Assembly: GCF_002160025.1 (NCBI RefSeq)
Contig: NZ_NFJU01000030.1
Location: 1-35,452, forward strand
Length of the DNA: 35,452 bases
Origin: Anaeromassilibacillus sp. An200
Lineage (GTDB): Bacteria > Bacillota > Clostridia > Oscillospirales > Acutalibacteraceae
Direction: 5' to 3'
The position numbers and the translations under genes were made by a program. The notes beneath the pieces were generated by a model that worked only from the letters and a program-made list of their open reading frames with translations, had not been told where the DNA came from and made no database searches. Positions 16,135 to 24,428 of the stretch are shown one piece after another; the first letter of the stretch is position 1; each line of letters opens with the position of its first letter.

Positions 16135-16974
16135 ATGCTTGTCAATCTGAAAACCATTTTGGCTGATACCCGGCGCAGGCACTACGCGGTCGGCCTGTTC
16201 AACTGTGTAACTCTGGAGATGACCAAAGGCATCCTCGCCGCCGCGGAGGAGCTGCACTCCCCTGTGATCATCGGTCCGGCGGAAAGTCTCCTCCCCGGCG
16301 CCACCTTGGCGGAGTATGCGGATATGATGCGGGGGATGGCCGCCCGATCCCGTGTGCCTGTCGCCCTTCATTTTGACCACGGCTTTACGCCGGAACTGGT
16401 GGAGGAAGCAATCCAGCTTGGGTTTACTTCGGTCATGTACGATTGCAGCATGCTTTCCTTTGAGGAAAATTTGCGCCGTACCAGGGAAATGGCAAATAAG
16501 GCACACGCGGCAGGCTGCTCCCTGGAGGCGGAAATCGGGCATGTAGGATCCAACGGATCCGCAGAGGAATCCATCGCCCAAACCGTTTACACCCGCCCCG
16601 AGGATGCTCAGGCATTCGCCCAGAACAGCGGCTGCGACGCTCTGGCAGTGGCCATCGGCACGGCCCATGGGGTTTACAGAGAAGCTCCCCGCCTGGATCT
16701 GTCCTGTCTGAGGAGCATTGCCGCCACTTGCGATCTGCCGCTGGTGCTTCACGGAGGAAGCGGCCTGTCGGACGAGGATTTTCAGGCCTGTGTGGAGGGC
16801 GGCATCTCCAAAATCAATATCTTTACCCACAACAACCTGGCAGCCGCCCGGGCCGCCAAAGAGCACTATACCGGGCAAACAGGTGCGTTCGAGCTGATGC
16901 CCTTTATCACTGAGGCTGTCAAACGGGAAACCATGCACCACATCCGCGTGTTCGGCAGCGCGGGAAAAGCATGA
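16135..16974 (+). CDS. Class II (zinc) ketose-bisphosphate-type aldolase
   Basis: A 279-aa protein with all landmarks of the FbaA/GatY/IolJ class: HFDHG (79-83) with catalytic Asp81 and zinc ligand His82, EAEIGHVG (131-138), zinc ligand His178 in GTAHG, and His206 in LHGGSG followed by KINIFTHN, the substrate-phosphate region. The family cleaves ketose 1-phosphates or bisphosphates to dihydroxyacetone phosphate plus an aldehyde. The stop overlaps the kinase start by ATGA, so the two are coupled. With the following FGGY kinase and AraA-like isomerase it forms a classical isomerase-kinase-aldolase trio, as in fucose or rhamnose breakdown. The exact sugar is not evident. Confidence 0.9.
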   Translation: MLVNLKTILADTRRRHYAVGLFNCVTLEMTKGILAAAEELHSPVIIGPAESLLPGATLAEYADMMRGMAARSRVPVALHFDHGFTPELVEEAIQLGFTSVMYDCSMLSFEENLRRTREMANKAHAAGCSLEAEIGHVGSNGSAEESIAQTVYTRPEDAQAFAQNSGCDALAVAIGTAHGVYREAPRLDLSCLRSIAATCDLPLVLHGGSGLSDEDFQACVEGGISKINIFTHNNLAAARAAKEHYTGQTGAFELMPFITEAVKRETMHHIRVFGSAGKA

Positions 16975-18452
16975 GCGGGGTAAGATGCATTGCGGTGTTT
17001 GATGCCGGCACCACCGCAGTCAAAACCTGCCTGTTTTCAGAAAAGGCGGAATTGCTGGCAGTCAGTGTGCAGGAATATGCGCTGGACGCCTGGGAAGATC
17101 GGGTGGAAGCGGATCCGCAGCGATATTGGGAAGCCGTTTGCCGGGGGATGGCCGAGGTGCTGGCCTTGACGCCCAACGCCCATATAGAAGCCGTAGGCCT
17201 GACCACCCAGGGGGAAACCCTCGTGCCGGTGGATTCCGCCGGACAGCCGCTGCGGCCGTTTCTTGTCTGGCTTGACAACCGGGCCGCGGCCCAGGCCGAA
17301 ATGCTCCGGACACAGCTCAAGGGAGCGGATTTTTACCGTACCACCGGCCTGCCCGGTATCGAAGGGGCGCTTCCCCTGGCCAAGCTTCGATGGCTGAAGG
17401 AGCACGAGCCCGGCATTGTCGCTCAAACAGCCAAATTTTTACTGCTGGAAGATTACCTCCTTTTCCGCCTGACCGGAAGGATGGTCACCGAGCCGTCGCT
17501 TCAAACATCCACAGGCTGGTTCCGCCTGGACACGGATACCTATTGGCCCGAAGCGCTGACCGCCGCGGGTATTTCCCCGGACAAACTGCCGGAATTGCAG
17601 GAATGCGGAAGCTTTGCGGGAGCTCTTTCGGACGAAGCTGCCCGGCAGCTGGGTTTACACGCCGGGACGCCGGTCTTTACCGGAGCCATGGATCAGACTG
17701 CCGCCGCGCTGGCAGCCGGCAGCGGAGGCGGCGTGATTACCGAGACAACCGGCACCGCCCTGGTTGCCGCCGCCGTCACGGATCATCCCGTCTTTTCGCA
17801 GGAGCATCCGGTCACCATTTACCGGCATGCTGTGCGGGGACAATACGTTTACCTGCCCATCGGCAACACCGCCGGAATGGCCCTGCGCTGGTTCCGTGAT
17901 CAATTCTGCCCGGATCTTCCGGCGGGCGGCGTCGGCTACGCCGCTCTGGACCAGATGGCCGCTACTGTCCCTCCGGGTTCTGAAGGGCTGGTATTTCTTC
18001 CCTATTTATCCGGCTGCGTCGATCCGGATGCCTGCCCGCAGGCAAGAGCCGTATTTTTTGGAGCCACCCTGGCCCACACCCGTGCCCATTTTGCCCGGGC
18101 CGTATTGGAATCCACCGCCCTTGTACTCGCTGATTTTCTGGAAATGCTGGAGGCGCTGGGCTGTCCCTGCAGGGAATTGCGCTCTTTGGGCGGCGGCGCG
18201 GCCAGCGGGCTATGGCAGCAAATCAAGGCAGATGTATGCGGCCGGGAGCTGGTTGTTCCCGCCTGCCGGGAGGCCACCGCTCAGGGCGCTGCCTTACTGG
18301 CGGGGCGCGGCTGCGGGCTGATGCCTTCGGACTTCACGCCGGATCTCCCCCCTGCCGCCCGTTACCGGCCCATTCCGGCCAACGGCGAAGCCTACCGGAA
18401 AACCCGTGAGCTGACTCATCAGCTGTATCAAGCGGTACGCCCCTTGTACTGA
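16971..18452 (+). CDS. FGGY-family carbohydrate kinase (xylulokinase-like)
   Basis: A 493-aa kinase of the actin-like ATPase fold. Seen are the N-terminal phosphate loop FDAGTTAVKT (10-19), WLDNRAA (100-106), the catalytic-base region FTGAMDQTAAA with Asp241, TETTGTAL, GNTAGMALRW and the adenosine motif LGGGAASGLWQQIKAD near residue 400. These match xylulose/ribulose-type FGGY kinases, which phosphorylate ketoses or polyols. The start overlaps the aldolase stop (ATGA). A GenBank-style name of xylulokinase would be an over-call; the aldolase partner suggests the product is a ketose 1-phosphate. Confidence 0.9.
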   Translation: MSGVRCIAVFDAGTTAVKTCLFSEKAELLAVSVQEYALDAWEDRVEADPQRYWEAVCRGMAEVLALTPNAHIEAVGLTTQGETLVPVDSAGQPLRPFLVWLDNRAAAQAEMLRTQLKGADFYRTTGLPGIEGALPLAKLRWLKEHEPGIVAQTAKFLLLEDYLLFRLTGRMVTEPSLQTSTGWFRLDTDTYWPEALTAAGISPDKLPELQECGSFAGALSDEAARQLGLHAGTPVFTGAMDQTAAALAAGSGGGVITETTGTALVAAAVTDHPVFSQEHPVTIYRHAVRGQYVYLPIGNTAGMALRWFRDQFCPDLPAGGVGYAALDQMAATVPPGSEGLVFLPYLSGCVDPDACPQARAVFFGATLAHTRAHFARAVLESTALVLADFLEMLEALGCPCRELRSLGGGAASGLWQQIKADVCGRELVVPACREATAQGAALLAGRGCGLMPSDFTPDLPPAARYRPIPANGEAYRKTRELTHQLYQAVRPLY

Positions 18453-18469
18453 TGGAAGGAGAAAATATC

Positions 18470-19864
18470 ATGATTCAACCAAAACCTCGTCTCGGCGTTC
18501 TTGCCTTGATGCTGGAGGGCTATGAGCCTTTGTTCCCCGGCTTTATCGACCATCAGACGCAGTATGTGCACCAGGTCCTGGACTCCCTGGCCGGCACAGC
18601 TGATTTTGTTTTCCCGAGGCCGGCAGGAAACCGGGAAGACATCGAGGCTCTTACCGCCCAATACAACGCTGAGGAGCTGGATGGCATCTTAATCCTCCTG
18701 CTGAGCTATTCCCAGGGTCAGTATCTGGTGCGGGCCATGCAGCACAATCATCTGCCGCTGGCGTTGGCGCTGGTGCAGCCGGATGAAACTGTGGGAGACA
18801 GCTTCGGCGAATGGGAACTGACGATCAACCAGGGGATTCACGGTTCTCAGGACAATGCCAACTGCCTGATGCGTTCGGGAATTCCCTGTGCTTTTTTTGC
18901 GGGAAGCCGGAAAAACGGGGAGTTATCCGCGTTTGTAACGGACTTTGCCGCCGCCGCCCATACCCGCCGGGCCATGCAGCGTATGAAAATCGGCGTGGTG
19001 GGACGTTTGCCCGGCATGGGAGACGTAGTTACCGATGACATGGCTGTGTTCCGCACTCTGGGGCCTGAGTTTATCAGCGACTCCGTGGGTACGCTGCAGC
19101 GGTACTGCGCCCGTGTCGCTCCGGAGCAGATCGCTGAACGCGTGGTACTGGAGCGGGAGATCTTTGACGTGGATCCGGCCATGCCCCCGGAACGCCATGC
19201 CGAGGCGGTGAGGATGTATCTCGGCTTCAAGGCTTATCTGGAGGAAAACGGATACGCGGGCTATACCGCTCATTTTGAGGAATTCGGCGCGGACGGGCGT
19301 TTTACCCAGCTGCCGCTGCTCGCCGCCTCCAGCCTGATGGCAGACGGCTACGGCTATGCCGCGGAAGGCGACGCCACCGCCGCCATGTGGATGGCCGCCA
19401 TGATCCAGCTGTGCGGCCAGGCTGATTTCAGCGAAATGTATATGATGGACCTGGCCAGAGAGGCTATCCTGTTCTGCCATGCGGGAGAAGGAAACTGGGC
19501 GCTTTGCCGGCATGACCGCAAGCCTTTTTTAATGGATCGCGTGTTCCTTGAGGGAGGGCTGTCCAATCCCCCTACTCCTATCTTCTGCCCTGAGCCCGGA
19601 CCGATGGCAGTGATGTCCCTGGTACATCTGGGCGGGGATCGGTTCCGGCTGGTCTATGCTCCCGGCCAGGTACTGGACAAATGCGATCTCCAGAAATGCG
19701 ACATGCCCTACCTGTTCTTCCGTCCCGACAGCGGCGTCCGTCCCTGTGTAACCGCCTGGCTGGAGCAGGGCGGCACCCATCACGAGATCCTGGTGCCCGG
19801 CACTCCGGAAAACCGCATCCGCCTGCTTTGCCGGATGGCCAAAATGGAATTTGTCCGGGTGTAA
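18470..19864 (+). CDS. L-arabinose isomerase-like sugar isomerase
   Basis: A 464-aa protein of the arabinose/fucose isomerase fold. All four AraA active-site positions appear kept: Glu299 in GYGYAAEGD, Glu322 in SEMYMMDL, His337 in FCHAGEGN and the HH pair at 437-438 in GGTHHEIL. The family is manganese dependent and interconverts aldoses and ketoses. Overall similarity to canonical AraA seems low outside these blocks, so arabinose need not be the substrate. ATG 18470 is chosen since GGAAGGAG lies 5' of it; ATG 18452 precedes that ribosome binding site. It sits 17 nt after the FGGY kinase in the same operon. Confidence 0.82.
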   Translation: MIQPKPRLGVLALMLEGYEPLFPGFIDHQTQYVHQVLDSLAGTADFVFPRPAGNREDIEALTAQYNAEELDGILILLLSYSQGQYLVRAMQHNHLPLALALVQPDETVGDSFGEWELTINQGIHGSQDNANCLMRSGIPCAFFAGSRKNGELSAFVTDFAAAAHTRRAMQRMKIGVVGRLPGMGDVVTDDMAVFRTLGPEFISDSVGTLQRYCARVAPEQIAERVVLEREIFDVDPAMPPERHAEAVRMYLGFKAYLEENGYAGYTAHFEEFGADGRFTQLPLLAASSLMADGYGYAAEGDATAAMWMAAMIQLCGQADFSEMYMMDLAREAILFCHAGEGNWALCRHDRKPFLMDRVFLEGGLSNPPTPIFCPEPGPMAVMSLVHLGGDRFRLVYAPGQVLDKCDLQKCDMPYLFFRPDSGVRPCVTAWLEQGGTHHEILVPGTPENRIRLLCRMAKMEFVRV

Positions 19865-19893
19865 ACCTGTCTGAGTGAAAGGAGATGTTTTCC

Positions 19894-21453
19894 ATGCTGC
19901 ACAATATTCGCCGCTCCCTGGCCGATCTTCTCGCCCGCGCATACCTGGATGGTGTCATCGCCTCCCGTTCCGCTCTTACCGGGGAGGATCCTGCTGTGCT
20001 CCGGGCCATCGCGGAGGAGAAGGCAGACTTTTATCCGGAGGCCTTTGCCGCCCGCCAGGAATCGCTGATGTCCCATCTGGGGGAAACCCTTGTACCTGCT
20101 TTCCAGGATACCGAAAACGGTGCGCCCACGGATTCCTACCGGGCCGCCCAGCACAGCTCGGCGGCCCCTCTCAGCGGGCTGGGGGCCTTCCGCATAGGAG
20201 AAGACGGGAGACTGTACCTTGCCGCCAAGAGCGAGCATTATCACATCCCGCTGGGACATTCCTTCCCAGGCTACGCCCTGCTGGAAAATGCCAAAAAGCT
20301 GGGGATCCCCAACGCCACCCATAACAATACGCGCGGCTTTATCACCCGCACGCTGGAACGGCGGCTCATCGCCGCGGCCAACGGGATGAAACCGGACGAT
20401 CCGGCGCTGGAAACTATCCTGCATGAAAAAAAGCCCGGCACCCTGAGCTGTGTCATCAATCTGGAAACCGGCTCTTTGGCTGTGGAAGCCGCCCTGAAAA
20501 TGATGCTGGCACGCTTCTACTCCCTCGACGGCAAAAAAGCCCTTTACGAGGGGCGGATCCCGGTATTTCTGGTAATGGCGGACAACGCAGGCGGCATTAC
20601 GGCCGGTTATCACGGCACTACCGTTCTGGCCCAGACACTGCGGGGGCTATGGCCAGGTTTCACGGAAAAAGCCGGCCAAATGGATCTGTACAAAGTGATA
20701 TCCGTCCCCATCAACGACCCCGAAGCCTTTGCGGCAGCGGTGCATCGCTGGAATGAGGGCCCATATAAAACCGCTGGCTTCTGTCATGAAATTGTGATGA
20801 TGAACTATGGCGGCATCCGCCTGTCCGAAAGCTTCCTTCAGGCGGCATATCGCGTCTGCCATGAAACCGACACCCCGGTGCTCTGCGATGAGATCCAGTC
20901 CTGCGCCTGGTATCAGGGATTGTTTTTGTTCCGCCGCTATGGGCTGACTCCGGATTTTGTATCCATCGGAAAAGGCTTCCCCGGCGGCTGCTACCCGGCG
21001 AGCAAAATTTTAACCAGCGGCGCGTTTGACAGTCTGAATCAGTTCGGCGCGCTGGTCACCAACGGTCAGGAGGAGCTTGCCAGCCTTGCCTACCTTATCA
21101 CGATGGAATTCATCGCCGCCAACGGGGAGCATATCGAACAGATCGGCCGCCGCTACCACGAGAAGGCCGCGGCCGTGGCCGCACGGCATCCGCGTATCTG
21201 CACCGGCGTGGAAGGCGACGCCCATATGACGGCCCTTTGCTTTGACAGCGTGGAGGACGCAGTCGCCTTCTGCAGCGCCATGAACCACAGCCGCTGCGTG
21301 GATATCAGCGCCCAGACCTACAAACCGAACTGCCCGCCGGTAGCGCTGACCAAGCTCCCCTTGATTTTGACAGAACCCATGATCGATCGTTTGGTGGCTG
21401 TCATGGAGGAGGAGCTGACCGCGCTGGAGCAGCGGAAGGAGGGGGTACAATGA
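19894..21453 (+). CDS. Class III aminotransferase-fold PLP enzyme
   Basis: A 519-aa fold-type I pyridoxal-phosphate enzyme. The LETGSLAVEAALKM segment matches the cofactor-phosphate region (usual SGSEAVEAALK), VLCDEIQSCAW (D332, E333, Q335) is the Asp that pairs with the pyridine nitrogen, and GKGFPGG places the Schiff-base lysine at Lys360. Members transaminate omega-amino acids, glutamate semialdehyde or aminosugar-like substrates; some are aminomutases. At about 520 residues it is longer than the usual about 430, with an extra N-terminal region (about 1-110). ATG 19894 is preferred over 19885, which abuts the AAAGGAG. Its end overlaps the next dehydrogenase start (ATG within the last codons), implying coupled function. 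The role in this sugar operon is not obvious. Confidence 0.85.
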   Translation: MLHNIRRSLADLLARAYLDGVIASRSALTGEDPAVLRAIAEEKADFYPEAFAARQESLMSHLGETLVPAFQDTENGAPTDSYRAAQHSSAAPLSGLGAFRIGEDGRLYLAAKSEHYHIPLGHSFPGYALLENAKKLGIPNATHNNTRGFITRTLERRLIAAANGMKPDDPALETILHEKKPGTLSCVINLETGSLAVEAALKMMLARFYSLDGKKALYEGRIPVFLVMADNAGGITAGYHGTTVLAQTLRGLWPGFTEKAGQMDLYKVISVPINDPEAFAAAVHRWNEGPYKTAGFCHEIVMMNYGGIRLSESFLQAAYRVCHETDTPVLCDEIQSCAWYQGLFLFRRYGLTPDFVSIGKGFPGGCYPASKILTSGAFDSLNQFGALVTNGQEELASLAYLITMEFIAANGEHIEQIGRRYHEKAAAVAARHPRICTGVEGDAHMTALCFDSVEDAVAFCSAMNHSRCVDISAQTYKPNCPPVALTKLPLILTEPMIDRLVAVMEEELTALEQRKEGVQ

Positions 21454-22580
21454 ACCGTCCCGTGCGTTTCGGAGTTATTGGATGCGGCCTGATGGGCCGG
21501 GAATTCGCCAGTGTATCCATGCGTTGGCTGCACCTTGCCGCGGATCTGCCGCGTCCGGTGATTGTGGCTGCCTGTGATCTGTCCCCATCCAATCTGGATT
21601 GGTTTCGCCAGGTGCCTGATACCCGTTATTTCTACTCCGATTATAAAGAACTGCTGGCCAATCCGGAGGTGGAAGCTGTATACTGCGCCGTGCCGCACCA
21701 TCTGCATGCGCAGGTATACAGCGACGTCATCCGGGCGGGGAAGCATCTGCTGGGAGAGAAGCCCTTCGGCATGGATCTGGCTGCTTGTAAAAGCATCCGC
21801 CAGGCCATGGCGGAGCATCCGGAGGTCTTTGTTCGATGCGCCAGCGAATTTCCCTATTATCCGGCCGTACAGCAAATGGTGCGCTGGTACCGGGAAGGCG
21901 CTTTTGGCCGTATTATAGAAGCACGCTTTTCCATCAAACACTCCTCCGATATGGATCTGAATAAGCCTATCAACTGGAAGCGAATGCGCGCTGCCAATGG
22001 AGATTATGGCTGCATGGGTGATCTGGGCATCCATACACAGCATCTCCCCTTCCGCCTGGGAATGTACCCGCGCACGGTCAGCGCACAGCTGGCAAACCTG
22101 GCTCCCACCCGCCCCAATGAAAAAGGGGAACAGGTTCCCTGCGAAACCTGGGACAACGCAATCCTGCTCTGTGAGGCAGAGAATATCGCAGGAGACCGAT
22201 TCCCCATGCAGATGGAAATGAAGCGAATGGCTCCCGGCTGTACCAACACGGTGGAATATGAAATCTATGGTCTTACCATGTCCGCCAAATTTTCCACCGA
22301 CGACCCCAACGCAATCCGCTATACCCAGTCAGTGGGACGTGAACAGGCCTGGGCCCGCCTGGTGGTGGGGCAAAAGCCTTTGTACCCGGTGATCACCGGT
22401 TCTATCTTTGAGTTCGGTTTCTCCGATTCCCTCCTGCAAATGTTCGCTGCCTTTGTAAGTGAGCTGAGAGGGCTGGACTGCTCCTTCGGCTGCTTTACGC
22501 CCGACGAAGCAGAACAAAGCCACCGTCTGCTCACCGCCGCGCTGGAATCCTATACCCAGCGCCGGGTGATGGAGCTGTAA
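21450..22580 (+). CDS. Gfo/Idh/MocA-family oxidoreductase (second copy)
   Basis: A 376-aa dehydrogenase with Rossmann motif GVIGCGLMG (8-16), conserved EKP at 103-105 and an active-site stretch GDYGCMGDLGIHTQHLPF around 182-199. The catalytic Lys of the usual G-G-x-x-x-D-x-G-x-H motif appears as GCMGDLGIH. It differs clearly from the first copy (no cysteine cluster), so the two probably act on different substrates or perform successive oxidation and reduction, as in 3-keto sugar routes. GGAGG lies before the start inside the aminotransferase gene, and the genes overlap by 4 nt. Last gene of the plus-strand operon. Confidence 0.88.
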   Translation: MNRPVRFGVIGCGLMGREFASVSMRWLHLAADLPRPVIVAACDLSPSNLDWFRQVPDTRYFYSDYKELLANPEVEAVYCAVPHHLHAQVYSDVIRAGKHLLGEKPFGMDLAACKSIRQAMAEHPEVFVRCASEFPYYPAVQQMVRWYREGAFGRIIEARFSIKHSSDMDLNKPINWKRMRAANGDYGCMGDLGIHTQHLPFRLGMYPRTVSAQLANLAPTRPNEKGEQVPCETWDNAILLCEAENIAGDRFPMQMEMKRMAPGCTNTVEYEIYGLTMSAKFSTDDPNAIRYTQSVGREQAWARLVVGQKPLYPVITGSIFEFGFSDSLLQMFAAFVSELRGLDCSFGCFTPDEAEQSHRLLTAALESYTQRRVMEL

Positions 22581-22604
22581 ACGCAAAACATCCTCACAAA
22601 ATGG

Positions 22605-22649
22605 AAAAAGCTTGCCGCCTGAGTCAAAGAGCAGACGGCAAGCTTTTTT
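22605..22649. terminator. Bidirectional terminator between convergent operons
   Basis: AAAAAGCTTGCCG (22605-22617) pairs with CGGCAAGCTTTTTT (22636-22649) around an 18-nt loop. T tracts exist on both strands, so it ends both the plus-strand operon (stop at 22580) and the convergent minus-strand operon (stop at 22675). Confidence 0.9.
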
Positions 22650-22674
22650 AATCGGACAAACTGAAAACTGCGTT

Positions 22675-23634
22675 TCAGGGATTCACCACATTCTGCGGGC
22701 TGCCTGCGAGCCAGGCTTTCAAATTATCCACCGCAATATCCATCAGCCGCTGGCGGCTCTCCTTGGGCGCCCAGGCAATATGAGGCGTGATCAGGCAGTT
22801 TGGTTCCTTCATCAGAGGATTGTCCGGCCGGGCCGGTTCCACCGTCAGGACATCCAGTCCCGCCCCCGCGACCTTGCCGGTGTGCAGCGCGTCCGCAAGT
22901 GCCTGCTCATCAATCAGCGGTCCCCGCGAGGTATTGATCAGCAGCACCCCGTCCTTCATGCGGGCAATGGCCTCCCGATTGATCATCTCCCGGTTGCTTT
23001 CAAACAGGGGGCAGTGCAGGCTGATCACGTCACTGGCGGCCAGAAGCTCCTCCAGCGATACCATGCGGGCCACTCCATCCGAACCGGCAGAGACGTGCGC
23101 GTCGCAGGCCAGGACCTCCATACCAAAGGCCGCGGCAAGCTTGGCGGCAGCCCGTCCGATGCGTCCATATCCCACAACGCCAAAAGTTTTGCCCGCCAAC
23201 TCGATCAAAGGCGTATTCCAGTAACAGAAGTCCGGACAGCGGCTCCAATCCCCCGCCTTGACCGACCGGCTGTGGTCTCCCACATGATGGCACAGTTCCA
23301 GCAGCAAAGCCATGACAAACTGAGCCACCGCAGCAGTCCCATAGGTAGGAATATTGCAGACCGGCACCCCATGGCTTCTGGCGGCAGCAATATCCACCAC
23401 ATTATACCCGGTCGCCAGCACTCCAATGTATTGAAGCTCCGGCGCCAGTGCGGCCAATGTTTCCGCATTCAGAGGGGTTTTGTTGGTCAGGAGCACCTGC
23501 GCCCCTTTCGCACGGGCCAGAATCTCATCGGCAGCCGTGCGGTCGTAAACCGTCATATCCCCCAGCGCTTCAAACCCCTCCCAGCTCAGATCCCCGGGGT
23601 TCTCCGTATATCCGTCCAAAACTACAATTTTCAT
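22675..23634 (-). CDS. D-2-hydroxyacid dehydrogenase (glycerate dehydrogenase-like)
   Basis: A 319-aa NAD(H)-dependent dehydrogenase. The nucleotide-binding motif VVGYGRIG (153-160) and the catalytic triad Arg237 (NTSRG), Glu266 (LTVEP) and His285 (TPHIAW) are in place. The family reduces 2-keto acids such as hydroxypyruvate or glyoxylate to D-hydroxyacids. It is third in the PfkB kinase, aldolase, dehydrogenase operon, 4 nt after the aldolase stop, with AAAGGAG before the ATG. A sensible role is reduction of a short 2-keto acid or aldehyde acid released by the aldolase. The precise substrate is not visible. Confidence 0.88.
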   Translation of the reverse strand: MKIVVLDGYTENPGDLSWEGFEALGDMTVYDRTAADEILARAKGAQVLLTNKTPLNAETLAALAPELQYIGVLATGYNVVDIAAARSHGVPVCNIPTYGTAAVAQFVMALLLELCHHVGDHSRSVKAGDWSRCPDFCYWNTPLIELAGKTFGVVGYGRIGRAAAKLAAAFGMEVLACDAHVSAGSDGVARMVSLEELLAASDVISLHCPLFESNREMINREAIARMKDGVLLINTSRGPLIDEQALADALHTGKVAGAGLDVLTVEPARPDNPLMKEPNCLITPHIAWAPKESRQRLMDIAVDNLKAWLAGSPQNVVNP

Positions 23635-23638
23635 TGGG

Positions 23639-24406
23639 TCACTCTCCTTTCAGCCCGGCCAGGCCCGCAGCTCCCAAAGCCAGAAGGCCCGAATCGCTGT
23701 TCCACATATTGCACTGCATGCCGCGGCTGAGCCAGGGCCTGAGCGGTTCCGAGCTGCCAAAGTGAACGCCTGAAAACTTGCCTGCCGCCTGAGCCGCAGC
23801 GATCACACGCTCAAAGGCGGCCACGATCTCCGGATCGTCAAAGTGATCCAGTTTACCATAATCCTGAGTCATATCATTGGGACCGATAAAGGCCACATCA
23901 ATGCCCTCTACCGCCACAATCTCCTCGATATGCTCCACTCCGGCCCTGGATTCAATCTGGCAGAGCAGAAGCGTGTCCTCATTGGATTGTTTCATATAAT
24001 CCGGACCGTTTACCTTTTTGAAATCCGTGTGCGGACGGGACAGCGACACTCCCCTGTGTCCCATCGGCGCATATTTGGCGCAGTCCACCAGCATCCGCGC
24101 CTGATCGGCAGACTCGGTGTTGGGCAGAAGCAGCCCGGAAGCTCCCATCTCCATGAATTTGAGAGCATGCTCCCGCCGCATTTCCGGAATACGCACCAAG
24201 CCTGGCATTCCAATTCCGCGCGCTTCAGCCAGAATATTAGCCACCTCCCGGGTGGTGAAGGCTCCATGCTCACAATCCACAATAAAAAAATCAAAGCCCG
24301 CATTTTGCAGCAGACGGGCAATATCCGGACAGGCAAAGGTAGTCACCATGGTACCCAAAATCTGCTCACCCGCCCGAAGCCGCTGTTTTAACCCTGCCAT
24401 AATCAT
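23639..24406 (-). CDS. HpcH/HpaI-family aldolase (2-keto-3-deoxy acid aldolase-like)
   Basis: A 255-aa class II metal-dependent aldolase of the HpcH/GarL/YfaU type. Typical blocks are GTMVTTFACPDIARLL, the DCEHGAF motif with the general-base His, PGLVRIPE, QIESRAGVEHIEEI with a metal-binding Glu, and GPNDMTQDYG with a metal-binding Asp. The family splits 2-keto-3-deoxy sugar acids to pyruvate (or forms them). ATG 24406 and ATG 24400 are both possible after AAAGGAGA; spacings of 4 and 10 nt do not decide. It sits between the PfkB kinase and hydroxyacid dehydrogenase genes. Together these suggest breakdown of a keto-deoxy sugar acid. Confidence 0.88.
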   Translation of the reverse strand: MIMAGLKQRLRAGEQILGTMVTTFACPDIARLLQNAGFDFFIVDCEHGAFTTREVANILAEARGIGMPGLVRIPEMRREHALKFMEMGASGLLLPNTESADQARMLVDCAKYAPMGHRGVSLSRPHTDFKKVNGPDYMKQSNEDTLLLCQIESRAGVEHIEEIVAVEGIDVAFIGPNDMTQDYGKLDHFDDPEIVAAFERVIAAAQAAGKFSGVHFGSSEPLRPWLSRGMQCNMWNSDSGLLALGAAGLAGLKGE

Positions 24407-24428
24407 ACACTCTCCTTTATCATTTCGT

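Noticed and set aside
14878-17426. Minus-strand frames opposite the plus operon (14878-15684, 16063-16941, 17037-17426)
   Set aside because: They are antisense to the dehydrogenase, aldolase and kinase genes and show no domain or start signal.
14974-22580. Assigning the plus operon to inositol, arabinose or C-glycoside degradation
   Set aside because: Each pathway would need marker genes (IolB/D/E; AraB/AraD; DgpB/C or a sugar epimerase/isomerase TIM barrel) that are absent here.
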